This document shows, in pieces, positions 25,520 through 34,367 of a DNA stretch of 64,000 nucleotides. This DNA is from an uncultured Oscillibacter sp. (GTDB taxonomy: Bacteria > Bacillota > Clostridia > Oscillospirales > Oscillospiraceae), in the NCBI GenBank assembly GCA_902476875.1, contig CABSFC010000002.1, forward strand, positions 1 through 64,000. The letters are read 5' to 3'. Each line of letters starts with the position of its first letter. The first letter of the stretch is position 1. The notes below the pieces were generated by a model that searched no databases, was not told where the DNA came from, and worked only from the letters and a program-made list of their open reading frames with translations. A program made the position numbers and the translations under genes.

Positions 25520-26996
25520 AAGGATCGGCCTGCACGGGGTGTCCGGCGAACAGATGCAGACAGGAGAGCCCATCGCGTTTGCGGCAAATCAGCGCGATGA
25601 GGTGCGGGATCTTCATGACATTGCCGGCGCGTTGGGCGCCCAACCGGGCATGAAACAACAAACTTTTATTGCCGGGGTGGTTAGCAAAGGCGATGGAACC
25701 TGTTTCCTTACTCCTGATGTCCACACCTCTTTAAGCACAGGCGGCGGGCAGGCTGGCCAGGGCTACCCGTGCATCCTGTCCGCCGAGCAGGGATGTTTGA
25801 CACCATGGGATACCCAGCAAAAGCGCATCTTTTCCCCCAAAGCGGTGTCTCCAACATTATCCGGCGTCAAAGGCGGCGGGTGGAATCCAACGGGGCTTCT
25901 CTTTGCAGCCGGGTTTTCCGCAGGCGCAGGCAAAAGCGCTGGTAGTATTGGATATGGAGAAGATGTTGCCCCAACCCTCAAGGGCTCGGCAAGTGGGAAC
26001 TGTATGCCGTCTGTCCTGTGTCTCAACGGTCAAAGCGGCCAGAGGATGGACTGCGCGGAAGAGCAAACCGCTGCGCTTCGGGCGCAAATGGGCGTGTCTC
26101 AGCCGCTGGTGTGTTTGAATGACCAGGGCGGCGCCATGATGAGCATATCCGAAGATATCTCTGGAACCCTGCGGGCCCAAGAGCATGGGCATCAGCCGCT
26201 TGTATTCGACAACCACGGCCAGGATGTACGGTTTAAAGGGCCGGTGGACATGGCACAGACGGTGTCTGCCTCTTTCGGTGAGGGCGGTAATAACCAGCCG
26301 CTGGTATTGGCTACACAACAAGGCGGCGCGGAGGTCGGCGTAGGAATATGTCCAACCATTACGGCGGCTGCGGGCATGAGCGGAAATAATCAGCCCGTTC
26401 TATTTGAAAACCATGGCGTTGACGCAAGATACAAAGGCCCATTTCAGGTATCCCCCACCCTCTCCGCCAGAGCGGGTACGGGAGGAAATAACCTGCCCCT
26501 CGTAAGTGATGGAGATCCGTCTGCCATCTGCATCATGGGCAATGCCATAGACCGCAGGCCCCACAATGGCGGAAACGGGCTTGGATGTTCGGAAGACGAT
26601 GTGGCCTACACATTGACCGCGTCGGATCATCATGCCGTGTTCAGCCGCCAGCGGGTGGATGTGTTCAAAGACGATGAAGTAGCTTCCACCGAAAGCGCCA
26701 GACAGCATAAGGACGCGACGGATCTTGTGTATCAGGAAACAGTGGGAGCTTTAACGAGCAGTGACCGAAAGGGCACGAACGATCTGTATGCGGGGCAGGA
26801 TACGCTGGACATGGATAGGCCTCTCCTCATACGCCGCCTGACGCCGCTGGAATGCGAAAGGCTGCAGGGCTTCCCGGACGGGTGGACGGCCATCCCGGAC
26901 GCCGCGGACTCCGCCAGATACAAGGCGCTTGGAAACAGCGTTGCCATTCCCTGCGTGGAGTATATCATGCGCGGGATCGTTATGGCAGTGCCGTAA
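25035..26996 (+). CDS. C5 methyltransferase, recognition and C-terminal part (motifs IX-X)
   Basis: 653 residues from ATG 25035, in a different frame from the methyltransferase N-terminal gene. The first 160 residues (MNTEDGQLTLFDLGISCGKT, later LGILRRAKERGKELPPQLKE) are encoded on top of that gene. The middle has about nine degenerate repeats ending in patterns like GGNNQPLV. The end carries motif IX (RRLTPLECERLQGFPDGW) and motif X (ALGNSVAIPCVEYI). So it supplies target recognition and the closing motifs. The start has only a distant GGAG. A +1/-1 frameshift joining the two is an alternative to two subunits. Confidence 0.75.
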   Translation: MNTEDGQLTLFDLGISCGKTCREHSAAARPKGRISASSSRRSAELKAVAYMFLDLNPGHGNLLGLPYWEVISPWRGGASTLNTGVSPSDERESSLLRILEARPHRKYYLSRIACLGILRRAKERGKELPPQLKEALMAQAGLFSALNVKQSLKDYHIKQGDKRIGLHGVSGEQMQTGEPIAFAANQRDEVRDLHDIAGALGAQPGMKQQTFIAGVVSKGDGTCFLTPDVHTSLSTGGGQAGQGYPCILSAEQGCLTPWDTQQKRIFSPKAVSPTLSGVKGGGWNPTGLLFAAGFSAGAGKSAGSIGYGEDVAPTLKGSASGNCMPSVLCLNGQSGQRMDCAEEQTAALRAQMGVSQPLVCLNDQGGAMMSISEDISGTLRAQEHGHQPLVFDNHGQDVRFKGPVDMAQTVSASFGEGGNNQPLVLATQQGGAEVGVGICPTITAAAGMSGNNQPVLFENHGVDARYKGPFQVSPTLSARAGTGGNNLPLVSDGDPSAICIMGNAIDRRPHNGGNGLGCSEDDVAYTLTASDHHAVFSRQRVDVFKDDEVASTESARQHKDATDLVYQETVGALTSSDRKGTNDLYAGQDTLDMDRPLLIRRLTPLECERLQGFPDGWTAIPDAADSARYKALGNSVAIPCVEYIMRGIVMAVP

Positions 26997-27030
26997 GGTT
27001 CTCCGTTTTGCTTGCATTTGCCGGGGGTTC

Positions 27031-27061
27031 TTTGTTGGGTTTCGTGAATAGCTTTCTGCGG
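27031..27061 (+). promoter_or_regulatory. Shared upstream element, copy 1
   Basis: TTTGTTGGG, then GTGAATAGCTTTC about 50-80 bp before the RHH gene closely matches 36230-36254, which precedes another gene of the element. Likely a common regulatory or processing signal. The rest of 26997-27111 shows nothing else. Confidence 0.45.
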
Positions 27062-27111
27062 AAAACTTCGGTATTGTTTGATTCACCAACAGAAGAAGGA
27101 GGCAGCACGAT

Positions 27112-27408
27112 ATGGCAGAGAAAACAAAAAGCCTCTGCGCCATGGTGCCTGAGTCGCTCCACGCGCAGGTCAGGCAGCGGCAGGAGGCAGCCGGACAGAC
27201 ACTTAGCGAGTACATGACCCAGCTCATCACAGATTATTTCGCAAAGGAGGGAAAGGAAATGGCAAAGGGAGATCAGCGGACGGTAGCGTTCCAGGTGGAC
27301 GCGGAGCTCTTTGAGCAGTTCAAGGCGTACCTGAAGGCCAACGGCATCAAGCAGAATGCCTTCTTCATCGACTGTATTCAGCGGGCGCTGACTGATGCGG
27401 AGAACTAA
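27112..27408 (+). CDS. Two-domain ribbon-helix-helix-like protein
   Basis: 98 residues, ATG 27112 behind AAGGAGG. Two similar halves: CAMVPESLHAQVRQRQEAAG with LSEYMTQLI, and VAFQVDAELFEQFKAYLKAN with NAFFIDCIQRAL. Each looks like a strand plus two helices of a ribbon-helix-helix domain, so one chain may form the DNA-binding unit that usually needs a dimer. Possibly a regulator of the following transfer genes. Confidence 0.6.
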   Translation: MAEKTKSLCAMVPESLHAQVRQRQEAAGQTLSEYMTQLITDYFAKEGKEMAKGDQRTVAFQVDAELFEQFKAYLKANGIKQNAFFIDCIQRALTDAEN

Positions 27409-27410
27409 GC

Positions 27411-28286
27411 ATGGGAATGGCAAGGCACCACATCTTCCGTGACGAAGCGCAGAAGACCATCGCAACGACCATGGACAAACTCAGTGGGCGGTATTCCCGC
27501 TGGGAGATCTGGCAGGATTTTATCATGATGTCCGCCATCAGCCTCGCAAATGCGGTAGAAAGTCCTCATCGTGGGAAACGGGAACAGATGTACCTCGACC
27601 GGGCGAAAAAGTACAGCAAAGAGGAACTGGACTCCCTTGCCAGTATGATGGGCGCTGTGGTCATGGGGATGGAGGCCAATCCTGAGCAGGATATGCTGGG
27701 GGAGCTCTATATGAACTTGAGCCTTGGGAACGATGCCGCGGGGCAGTTCTTCACGCCCTACCACATCAGCCACTTTATGGCTGAAGTCACCGCAGATGAC
27801 AGCCTGAAGGCGCGGATCAAACAGAAAGGTTGGATCAGTGTCTGCGACCCCTGCTGTGGTGGAGGATCCCTGTTGGTCGCCTTTGCCAATGTGTGCCGGA
27901 GAAAAGGTATCAACTTCCAGACTTCGGTGCTGTTCGCAGCTCAGGACATCGATCCGACCGTGGCCATGATGTGCTACATCCAGCTCAGTCTCATGGGCTG
28001 CGCCGGATTCGTAAAGGTCGGCAACTCCCTGACAGATCCCATTACCAGCTTCGATGACCGTGCCCTGCTGCCGGTTGAAAGCGAAAACATCTGGTTTACG
28101 CCAATGTACTACCGGGATGTCTGGCAGTGGCGCAGGATATGGGCATGGATGGATCTGACAATCACACTTAAAGCGGCTCCGCAGACGGGACTTGTTTCCC
28201 AGGCGGAGCCGCTGCCCGTCCTTACCATTGCTCCGGCAGATGAGAAACTCATTGAGGGACAGGGCGGACAGCTGAAACTCTTTTAA
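27411..28286 (+). CDS. N6 DNA methylase-like protein without a visible NPPY motif
   Basis: 291 residues. Has the HsdM-like entry motif GQFFTPYHISHFMAEV and the SAM-binding DPCCGGGSLLVAFANV (about 146-161), then AQDIDPTVAMMCYIQ. The catalytic NPPY/F motif expected after about 60 more residues is absent; the corresponding place reads IWFTPMYY. It may bind SAM or DNA without methylating. It lies between the RHH gene and the PrgI gene, inside the transfer region. Confidence 0.7.
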   Translation: MGMARHHIFRDEAQKTIATTMDKLSGRYSRWEIWQDFIMMSAISLANAVESPHRGKREQMYLDRAKKYSKEELDSLASMMGAVVMGMEANPEQDMLGELYMNLSLGNDAAGQFFTPYHISHFMAEVTADDSLKARIKQKGWISVCDPCCGGGSLLVAFANVCRRKGINFQTSVLFAAQDIDPTVAMMCYIQLSLMGCAGFVKVGNSLTDPITSFDDRALLPVESENIWFTPMYYRDVWQWRRIWAWMDLTITLKAAPQTGLVSQAEPLPVLTIAPADEKLIEGQGGQLKLF

Positions 28287-28300
28287 AAATATTCCCGTTT

Positions 28301-28334
28301 GGTGGGTGGACAGCGTGTCCGCCCACCCTGTTTT
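28301..28334 (+). terminator. Hairpin, probable attenuator/terminator
   Basis: GGTGGGTGGACA and TGTCCGCCCACC form a 12-bp stem (one G-T) with a 3-nt loop, then CTGTTTTT. It lies just before the PrgI-like gene and may lower expression of the downstream channel genes. Confidence 0.65.
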
Positions 28335-28347
28335 TGGGAGGTGTATC

Positions 28348-28611
28348 GTGTTTATTTACCCAAACAACTTGAAAGCCAAGCCCCAGCTATGGTTGTGGGA
28401 GCTGCGGGACATCGGCATTATAGGCATTGGACTCATTCTCTCTGTTCTGGCGCTGACCCAGGGCATTGGGGGGTTACCGCTGGTAGTCACAGTCCTGTTT
28501 GGTTTTCTGTCCGTCCGTGTGGAGGGTACCAGCGTGCTGGACTTCCTCCACCACGCGGCGGCTTTTCTTTTCCTCAGCCAGCAATTTTACGAATGGAGGG
28601 AGCCCCAATGA
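28348..28611 (+). CDS. PrgI/VirB3-like membrane protein
   Basis: 87 residues from GTG 28348 behind GGGAGG. Two hydrophobic helices (IGIIGIGLILSVLALTQGIG and LPLVVTVLFGFLSV) and the N-terminal FIYPNNLKAKPQLW typical of the PrgI family that precedes VirB4 in Gram-positive type IV secretion. Overlaps the next gene by 4 bp. Confidence 0.8.
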   Translation: MFIYPNNLKAKPQLWLWELRDIGIIGIGLILSVLALTQGIGGLPLVVTVLFGFLSVRVEGTSVLDFLHHAAAFLFLSQQFYEWREPQ

Positions 28612-29192
28612 CCCGGCAGCAGAAAAAAGCTCTCAGAGAGCGCCAGTCCACCCGGCAGCTTATGGGTATCCGGGAACTTACTGAACACGGCTTCAAGATC
28701 GCCAACGGTGAGTTTGTTATTTATATCATCCAGCCGGACAACCTGTCCGTACTGTCGGAGGAGGGCGTCCGTCAGCGGGTAATGGCCCTGAACGACCTCC
28801 TTCGAGCAACCACAGAGCTGATCCTGATCGCGGTAGACTCCCGTGAGTCTTTCCAGCGCAACAAGGACTGGTACCGGCAGCGTTTGGAACAGGAGGAAGT
28901 TCCCGCCATTCGGGAGCTTCTCCGGCAGGACATGGAGCATCTGGACGCCATCCAGACAGGCACAGCCTCTTCGAGAGAATTTGCCATCCTGTTCCGGCTG
29001 GACGAAAAAACCGCGGAAGACCCTGCACAGCTTGCCTCGCTGGAGCGGCTGATCCATACCCACCACTTTCGGGTGCGGATGGCGAACGCCCAGGAGGTGA
29101 AACGCATCCTGGCGGTCTACTACCAGCAGGACGCTGTTACAGACGCCTACGACAACTATGACGGAGAAAGCGCGGTGAAGCAGTATGGGTAA
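28608..29192 (+). CDS. Conjugation protein upstream of VirB4
   Basis: 194 residues, ATG 28608 behind GGAGGG and overlapping PrgI. Soluble, with alternating strands and helices (FVIYIIQPDNLSVLSEEGVR; LILIAVDSRESFQRNK) that resemble the N-terminal domain of VirB4/TraC proteins. The following VirB4 appears to lack a full N-terminal domain of this kind, so this may be a split-off part. Overlaps VirB4 by 8 bp. Confidence 0.6.
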   Translation: MTRQQKKALRERQSTRQLMGIRELTEHGFKIANGEFVIYIIQPDNLSVLSEEGVRQRVMALNDLLRATTELILIAVDSRESFQRNKDWYRQRLEQEEVPAIRELLRQDMEHLDAIQTGTASSREFAILFRLDEKTAEDPAQLASLERLIHTHHFRVRMANAQEVKRILAVYYQQDAVTDAYDNYDGESAVKQYG

Positions 29193-31029
29193 AACCCAGA
29201 AGAAAAAAACAAAGAAGCCCGCGGCGAAGCAGGAGGCCATCCCCAAGCCCAAGGGCTTTCTGGATATGGTCGCTCCCGCGGCGGTAAAGTTCAACACGGA
29301 CAGCGCCATTGTCGGCAGCACCTACCGCTGCACACTGGCGCTTCGCAGCTATCCCACCAGCACTGGGGAGCTTGCCCTGCTGCGGCATCTGGGGGATCGG
29401 AGCGGGGTGACCCTGCGGATCTACTGCCGCAAGGTCACCCCTGCTGAGGAGAACGCCATCCTCCACAATGCCAGCAACCGCAGCCGAATGCAGCGGAGCA
29501 ACACAGATAACCTCAAGCAGAGTGTCACCGCCGAGGCCGACCTCCAGGATGTGGTCAATATCATCACTACCATGCAGAGAAATCAGGAGCCGCTCATCCA
29601 CTGTGCCGTGTTCGTTGAGCTGGCGGCAAAGGATTCGGAGGCCCTGCGCATTCTAAAAGACGAGGTTATGGCCGAGCTGACTCGTTCCAAGCTGGGTGCG
29701 GACGCCCTGCTCCTGCGCCAGCGGGAGGGTTTCCTCTCCGTCAACCCGGCTGGAACCAACGCCTTTGGAAGCCAGTTCGAGCGTGTACTCCCGGCCACCT
29801 CAGTTGGCAATCTCTATCCATTCAACTACTCCGGCAAAACAGACCCCAACGGCTTTTATATCGGGCGGGATAAATATGGTTCCAACATTCTTGTAGACAT
29901 GGAACGCCGTGCGGAGGACAAGACCACTGGCAGTGCCCTCATCCTCGGCAACTCAGGCCAGGGCAAGAGCTATTTGCTCAAGCTGCTGCTCTGCAATGTG
30001 CTGGAGGCGGGAAAATGCGTTTTCGCTTTCGACCCGGAGCATGAGATGGTGGAGCTGTGCCACAACCTCGGCGGTACATTCGTTGACCTGATGGGCGGGC
30101 AGTATCGGATCAACCCACTGGAACCCAAGCTGTGGGATATAGAGGGCGGCGGGGAGGATAAGGACGCACCCTCGGCGTTCAATCAAAAGACGCTGCTCTC
30201 CCAGCACATCTCTTTCCTCAAGGACTTCTTCCGGGCGTACAAGGATTTCAGTGACTTCCACCTCGACACAATCGAGCTGATGCTGGAAAGGCTCTATGCC
30301 AAATGGGGCATGGACGATGCTACCGATTTTACCCATCTGAATTCCGGGCAGTACCCGATCCTCTCCGACCTGTACGAGGTGATGGAAAACGCCTGCGAGA
30401 ACTATGGCAGCAAAGAGAAACCCCTCTACACCAGGGAGATGCTTCAGGAGATCATGCTGGGCCTCCACTCCATGTGCAGAGGTGCGGAGAGCCGATTTTT
30501 CAACGGTCACACCAACATTGGGAGTGGCCGTTTTGTTGTGTTTGGAGTAAAGGGCCTGCTACAGAGCAGCGGCAATGTGAAAAACGCCATGCTGTTCAAT
30601 GTGCTGTCCTACTTCTCCAACCAGCTCCTGACCATGGGCAACACAGCGGCCACGCTGGATGAGCTGCACGTCTGGCTTTCCAATCGGATCGCCATCGAAT
30701 ATATCCGTAATGTTCTCAAGCGGGCACGGAAGAAAAACTCCAGCCTGATCCTCGCATCGCAGAATCTGGAGGACTTCATGCTCCCCGGCGTGGCCGAGCT
30801 GACCAAGCCCCTGTTCGCCATCCCTACGCACCAGTTCCTGTTCAATGCCGGGAGCATCGATAAGCGGCTGTATATGGATTCCCTCCAACTGGAGGAGTCT
30901 GAATACGAATTGATCCGTTATCCCCGCCGGGGCGTCTGCCTCTACAAATGCGGAAATGAGCGGTATCTGCTGGAGGTTCACGCGCCGGAGCATAAGGCGG
31001 CGCTGTTCGGCGGCGCCGGAGGGCGGTGA
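29185..31029 (+). CDS. VirB4-like conjugation ATPase
   Basis: 614 residues. Walker A GNSGQGKS at 255-262, a FAFDPEHEMVELCHNLGG stretch typical of VirB4, Walker B in AATLDELHVWLS near residue 492 and a downstream KKNSSLILASQN sensor. VirB4 energises assembly of the type IV channel at the membrane. The N-terminal 20 residues are very basic. Its stop overlaps the PP-loop gene start (GTGA). Confidence 0.92.
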   Translation: MGKTQKKKTKKPAAKQEAIPKPKGFLDMVAPAAVKFNTDSAIVGSTYRCTLALRSYPTSTGELALLRHLGDRSGVTLRIYCRKVTPAEENAILHNASNRSRMQRSNTDNLKQSVTAEADLQDVVNIITTMQRNQEPLIHCAVFVELAAKDSEALRILKDEVMAELTRSKLGADALLLRQREGFLSVNPAGTNAFGSQFERVLPATSVGNLYPFNYSGKTDPNGFYIGRDKYGSNILVDMERRAEDKTTGSALILGNSGQGKSYLLKLLLCNVLEAGKCVFAFDPEHEMVELCHNLGGTFVDLMGGQYRINPLEPKLWDIEGGGEDKDAPSAFNQKTLLSQHISFLKDFFRAYKDFSDFHLDTIELMLERLYAKWGMDDATDFTHLNSGQYPILSDLYEVMENACENYGSKEKPLYTREMLQEIMLGLHSMCRGAESRFFNGHTNIGSGRFVVFGVKGLLQSSGNVKNAMLFNVLSYFSNQLLTMGNTAATLDELHVWLSNRIAIEYIRNVLKRARKKNSSLILASQNLEDFMLPGVAELTKPLFAIPTHQFLFNAGSIDKRLYMDSLQLEESEYELIRYPRRGVCLYKCGNERYLLEVHAPEHKAALFGGAGGR

Positions 31030-31961
31030 CCTTATTGGAGTACCAACTGGAATTCTCCATGGAGGATATGGGGCGGGTATCTCTCCGCGGCCAGCCAGAC
31101 GATGAGGCCATCCGCATGATCCGGGAGTTCGAACCTCTGGCTGTCCGGAACGATCCGCGGGGCTACTGCGTCTGCACAAGCGAGGGCAAGGACAGCAGGG
31201 TGTTGGGACACCTCATGCGGCGGGCGGGAGTCCGCCATTTTTATCTGCACTCCATCACCGGCATTGACCCGCCTGAGCTGGTCTATTTTCAGCGGAGGAA
31301 CTTTCAGGAGTACCAGGATCAGGGTTTTCTGACCTACGACATTATGTACGAACAGTCTATCTGGACGCTGATGCGGAAGAAGAAGTTCCCGCCGCTGCGT
31401 CAAATGCGCTGGTGCTGTCAGTATCTGAAGGAACGTCGATGTGCGGAATATGGCAGTGCGATCCTCGCACTGGGTGTTCGCAAATACGAAAGCGTCCGCA
31501 GGGCCAAAAGCAGGGACTCGCTGGAGATTGCATCTCAGGCGGGAAAGAGCATCATTATGGCATGGGATAACACGGAAAACCGCCGTATCTTTGAAACCTG
31601 CTGCGCTCAAAGTGAAAAGCGGCTTAATCCGCTGGCCTACTGGCCGGACGCCTATATCTGGGACTACTCGAAGGAGGCGGGGCTGGAGCAATGCTCTCTC
31701 TATCAGGAGGGGTTCCATCGGCTCGGCTGCATCGGCTGTCCCATGGCTGGGGAGGCGCAGCGGAAACGGGAGTTCGACCGCTGGCCGAAGTTCCGCGAGC
31801 AGTGGATACGCTCCTTTGATCAGGTAATTCAGCTCAGAGAGGAACAAGGGCTGATCAATGAGCATGAAAATGGGCAGGCGTGGTTTGACTGGTGGATGGG
31901 TGAGAAAGCGCAGGAAATCCCTGTCGACGAAAACCAGTTCATGATAGAGGACTACTTCTGA
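31026..31961 (+). CDS. PAPS reductase-family PP-loop protein
   Basis: 311 residues from GTG 31026. The PP-loop reads SEGKDS (52-57; SGGxDS in most members), followed by GIDPPELVYF and MRWCCQYLKE, with further cysteines in LGCIGCPMAGE. This matches the phosphoadenylylsulfate reductase/DndC-like superfamily, which activates substrates as adenylates. No Dnd partner genes are nearby. It sits inside the transfer operon, between VirB4 and a tail-bearing protein, so it may modify DNA, RNA or a protein of the element. Confidence 0.8.
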   Translation: MTLLEYQLEFSMEDMGRVSLRGQPDDEAIRMIREFEPLAVRNDPRGYCVCTSEGKDSRVLGHLMRRAGVRHFYLHSITGIDPPELVYFQRRNFQEYQDQGFLTYDIMYEQSIWTLMRKKKFPPLRQMRWCCQYLKERRCAEYGSAILALGVRKYESVRRAKSRDSLEIASQAGKSIIMAWDNTENRRIFETCCAQSEKRLNPLAYWPDAYIWDYSKEAGLEQCSLYQEGFHRLGCIGCPMAGEAQRKREFDRWPKFREQWIRSFDQVIQLREEQGLINEHENGQAWFDWWMGEKAQEIPVDENQFMIEDYF

Positions 31962-31973
31962 GGAGGATACAAA

Positions 31974-33176
31974 ATGCAAACGATTGAATTGGAATACTGG
32001 GGACCTAAACAGGATGACCCCAGGTATGTGGAATACAAAGGATCCAGGACCGCCGCTGAGGTGTTCGAGGAGCTGAAGCAGCGGCTGGACAGCCTGGGGT
32101 ATCTCCCGGACGAATATTTTCTGATGGGCACGGAATGGGAGAACGGAAAGGAAATCCCCAGGGGCGCAGATATCTTCTGCACCACCGACTACGGCGGCAG
32201 CGAGGGCGTCTACTTGGACGTCTATCTCAAGTGGTATGAAGATGGAAAGCCCATCACAAAATCTTTTGCCACGGGCAAGACGCTGGATGACAGCGGGGCG
32301 GCGCTGGACAGGATGTTCCTCACTGCTTCCGCAATCACAAAAGCCTTTCACGGCGACAACGGGACTTACGGGCGCTATGTCCGTCTGGACGAGCGTACAG
32401 AACCGGAGAGCATTGTGGTCAGCCTGACCCCGGAGGAGCAGCGGGCCGTGATCGACGCGCTGGTTCAACGCCGGGAACTGCTGGTAGAAAGCGTAACGCA
32501 GACGGAGCAGCTTCTCCGCCGCATGACCGGGAACATCACCGCCTATATGGATGAAGTGGGCCATCGGCCCATGCGTATCAGCGACTTCGAACGGGCTATG
32601 CTGGCCATCCATGACGGAGAGCTGGATGCCTTTTCCGATCTCCTCCCCAAAGTGGCGGACAGGTGGGATGACCTGTTGATTGAGGCGGCGGGACGGGCGG
32701 GGCCGGTTGGTGAGAAAATGCTGGTTGAGCTGTTGACCGCTGGTCAAATGATTGAGGCGGAGGCATACCTCACTGGCTGCAAGAGGGCGATAGACACTGG
32801 AAGATCCAGACGAGCCCTGTTCCTGCTGGAGCAGGCGTCGTCCAGTGCCATGGATATGGAGCTTTCCCTGTATGGCGAGGTCATCGACTATGCCTACGAT
32901 CACCAGAGAAAGCTGGGACGGGATCTGATCCGAGATGCCGAGCCAGAGTGGATCGCCGGCACACAGCCGGAACTGCTGTACAAAACGCTGCTGAACGAGG
33001 ATCTCTCCTCCGCATATGTGTTGCTGGACAAGGGAATCTCTGTGGGAGACAGGTTGGATGATATCCTCGCCACGCTGGAGTCCCAGGGAAAGCACTGGAT
33101 CGTGGAGTCGGTTAAGGATCAGCTTTCCACATGGGAGCAGGGTCCTGAGCCTGAGATGGGCGGGATGAGCTTGTGA
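31974..33176 (+). CDS. Conjugative-element protein of unknown function
   Basis: 400 residues, soluble, ATG 31974 behind GAGGA. The first 110 residues look like a small mixed alpha/beta domain with EYFLMGTEWENGKEIPRG; the second half is helical and could form repeat-like helices (LLTAGQMIEAEAYLTGCK; RRALFLLEQAS). No named family. Ends EPEMGGMSL, the common tail. Overlaps the hydrolase gene by 4 bp. Confidence 0.65.
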   Translation: MQTIELEYWGPKQDDPRYVEYKGSRTAAEVFEELKQRLDSLGYLPDEYFLMGTEWENGKEIPRGADIFCTTDYGGSEGVYLDVYLKWYEDGKPITKSFATGKTLDDSGAALDRMFLTASAITKAFHGDNGTYGRYVRLDERTEPESIVVSLTPEEQRAVIDALVQRRELLVESVTQTEQLLRRMTGNITAYMDEVGHRPMRISDFERAMLAIHDGELDAFSDLLPKVADRWDDLLIEAAGRAGPVGEKMLVELLTAGQMIEAEAYLTGCKRAIDTGRSRRALFLLEQASSSAMDMELSLYGEVIDYAYDHQRKLGRDLIRDAEPEWIAGTQPELLYKTLLNEDLSSAYVLLDKGISVGDRLDDILATLESQGKHWIVESVKDQLSTWEQGPEPEMGGMSL

Positions 33177-34351
33177 GTACCGCAGTTGCCGTCGCTATCA
33201 AGGCTGGCATTGCAGTCCTCACTGACTCAAAGGCCAGAAAAGCCATCGGCTGGGTGCTGGCGGTAGTCCTGTCTCCCATCATCCTACTGGTGGCGTTTCT
33301 CTGCTGCCTTGGGACTGGGATGGCAGAGCACAACAATGCCATGATGAACTACAGTTTCTACGGAACGAGCTATGACGGGGAGATCCCAACTGAATATCAG
33401 GAGATCGTCGCGTCCGTGCGAAATGCCTTTTCCTCTCTGGACTCGGCGGCCATGTCTGTCAATGCCATGGCGGAAACCAGCGGCCTTGACCCCACGCAGG
33501 TCAAGGCTGTCTACTATGTTCTCTGTCCAGAGGGCGGCGTCGATCTGGACGCGTTTCTCAATTGCTTCTATACGACTGCGGATCGCACCCGCACGGTGAC
33601 CTCGACTGGTGATGACGGCGAAGAAGTGGAAACGGAGGAGTCGTACACCGTCACCCTCCCCAGCTCTCTCGCAATGGCTTACACAAACCTGTCCACCCTT
33701 CTGGGCCATGAGATCACGACAGAGGAAAAAGAAAATATTCAGTCCGTCTACACCATGATCGCAGGGACTGCCGGTGAGGGTTACGATGGAGGATACCTCC
33801 GCGGCTCGGATTTCGGTACGGAGATCAATATATCCGGCTTCACGGATGCCTCCACAAAGAACGCCCACGACCTTGCCGCCTACGCAGTGCAGGCATGGGA
33901 AAGCTGCTGGGGATACGTCTGGGGGACTTATGGGAATGTTCTGACCGAATCACTCCTGGACTACAAGGTACAGCAGTACCCGGACGGCGTAGGACAGTAC
34001 GAGGAGTTCATCCGCGCCAACTGGCTTGGAGGCAGGACTACCGATTGTGTTGGGCTGATCAAAGGCTACGGCTGGCTCGATCCAGACGATCTGACCATTC
34101 GGTACGGCACAAACGGGATGCCGGATATCGGTGCGAATTCCATGTACAACAACGCAACTGTCAAAGGCGCGATCAGCACCATGCCTGACATCCCCGGCCT
34201 CGCTGTGTGGATGGATGGTCACATCGGCGTCTACCTCGGGAACGGAGAGGTCATTGAGGCCAGCAGTACCAAAAAGGGCGTCATCAAAACGCTGCTGGAG
34301 GGACGCGGCTGGTCAGCGTGGCTCCAGATACCATATATTAACTATGACTAA
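33173..34351 (+). CDS. Membrane-anchored NlpC/P60 cell-wall hydrolase
   Basis: 392 residues from GTG 33173. One N-terminal membrane helix (about 24-48), an extracellular stalk domain, then an NlpC/P60 domain with the catalytic Cys in GRTTDCVGLIKGYGW (about residue 292) and His in WMDGHIGVYLG (about 348), plus GEVIEAS. Such enzymes (CwlT/VirB1 role) open peptidoglycan so the conjugation channel can pass. No separate lysozyme domain is visible, unlike the two-domain CwlT of Tn916. Confidence 0.88.
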   Translation: MSTAVAVAIKAGIAVLTDSKARKAIGWVLAVVLSPIILLVAFLCCLGTGMAEHNNAMMNYSFYGTSYDGEIPTEYQEIVASVRNAFSSLDSAAMSVNAMAETSGLDPTQVKAVYYVLCPEGGVDLDAFLNCFYTTADRTRTVTSTGDDGEEVETEESYTVTLPSSLAMAYTNLSTLLGHEITTEEKENIQSVYTMIAGTAGEGYDGGYLRGSDFGTEINISGFTDASTKNAHDLAAYAVQAWESCWGYVWGTYGNVLTESLLDYKVQQYPDGVGQYEEFIRANWLGGRTTDCVGLIKGYGWLDPDDLTIRYGTNGMPDIGANSMYNNATVKGAISTMPDIPGLAVWMDGHIGVYLGNGEVIEASSTKKGVIKTLLEGRGWSAWLQIPYINYD

Positions 34352-34367
34352 TAGGAGGAGAAATCCA

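Noticed and set aside
31032..33095. 687-codon minus-strand frame
   Set aside because: Antisense to the PP-loop gene and its neighbour, which have clear motifs and ribosome sites; low-quality protein.
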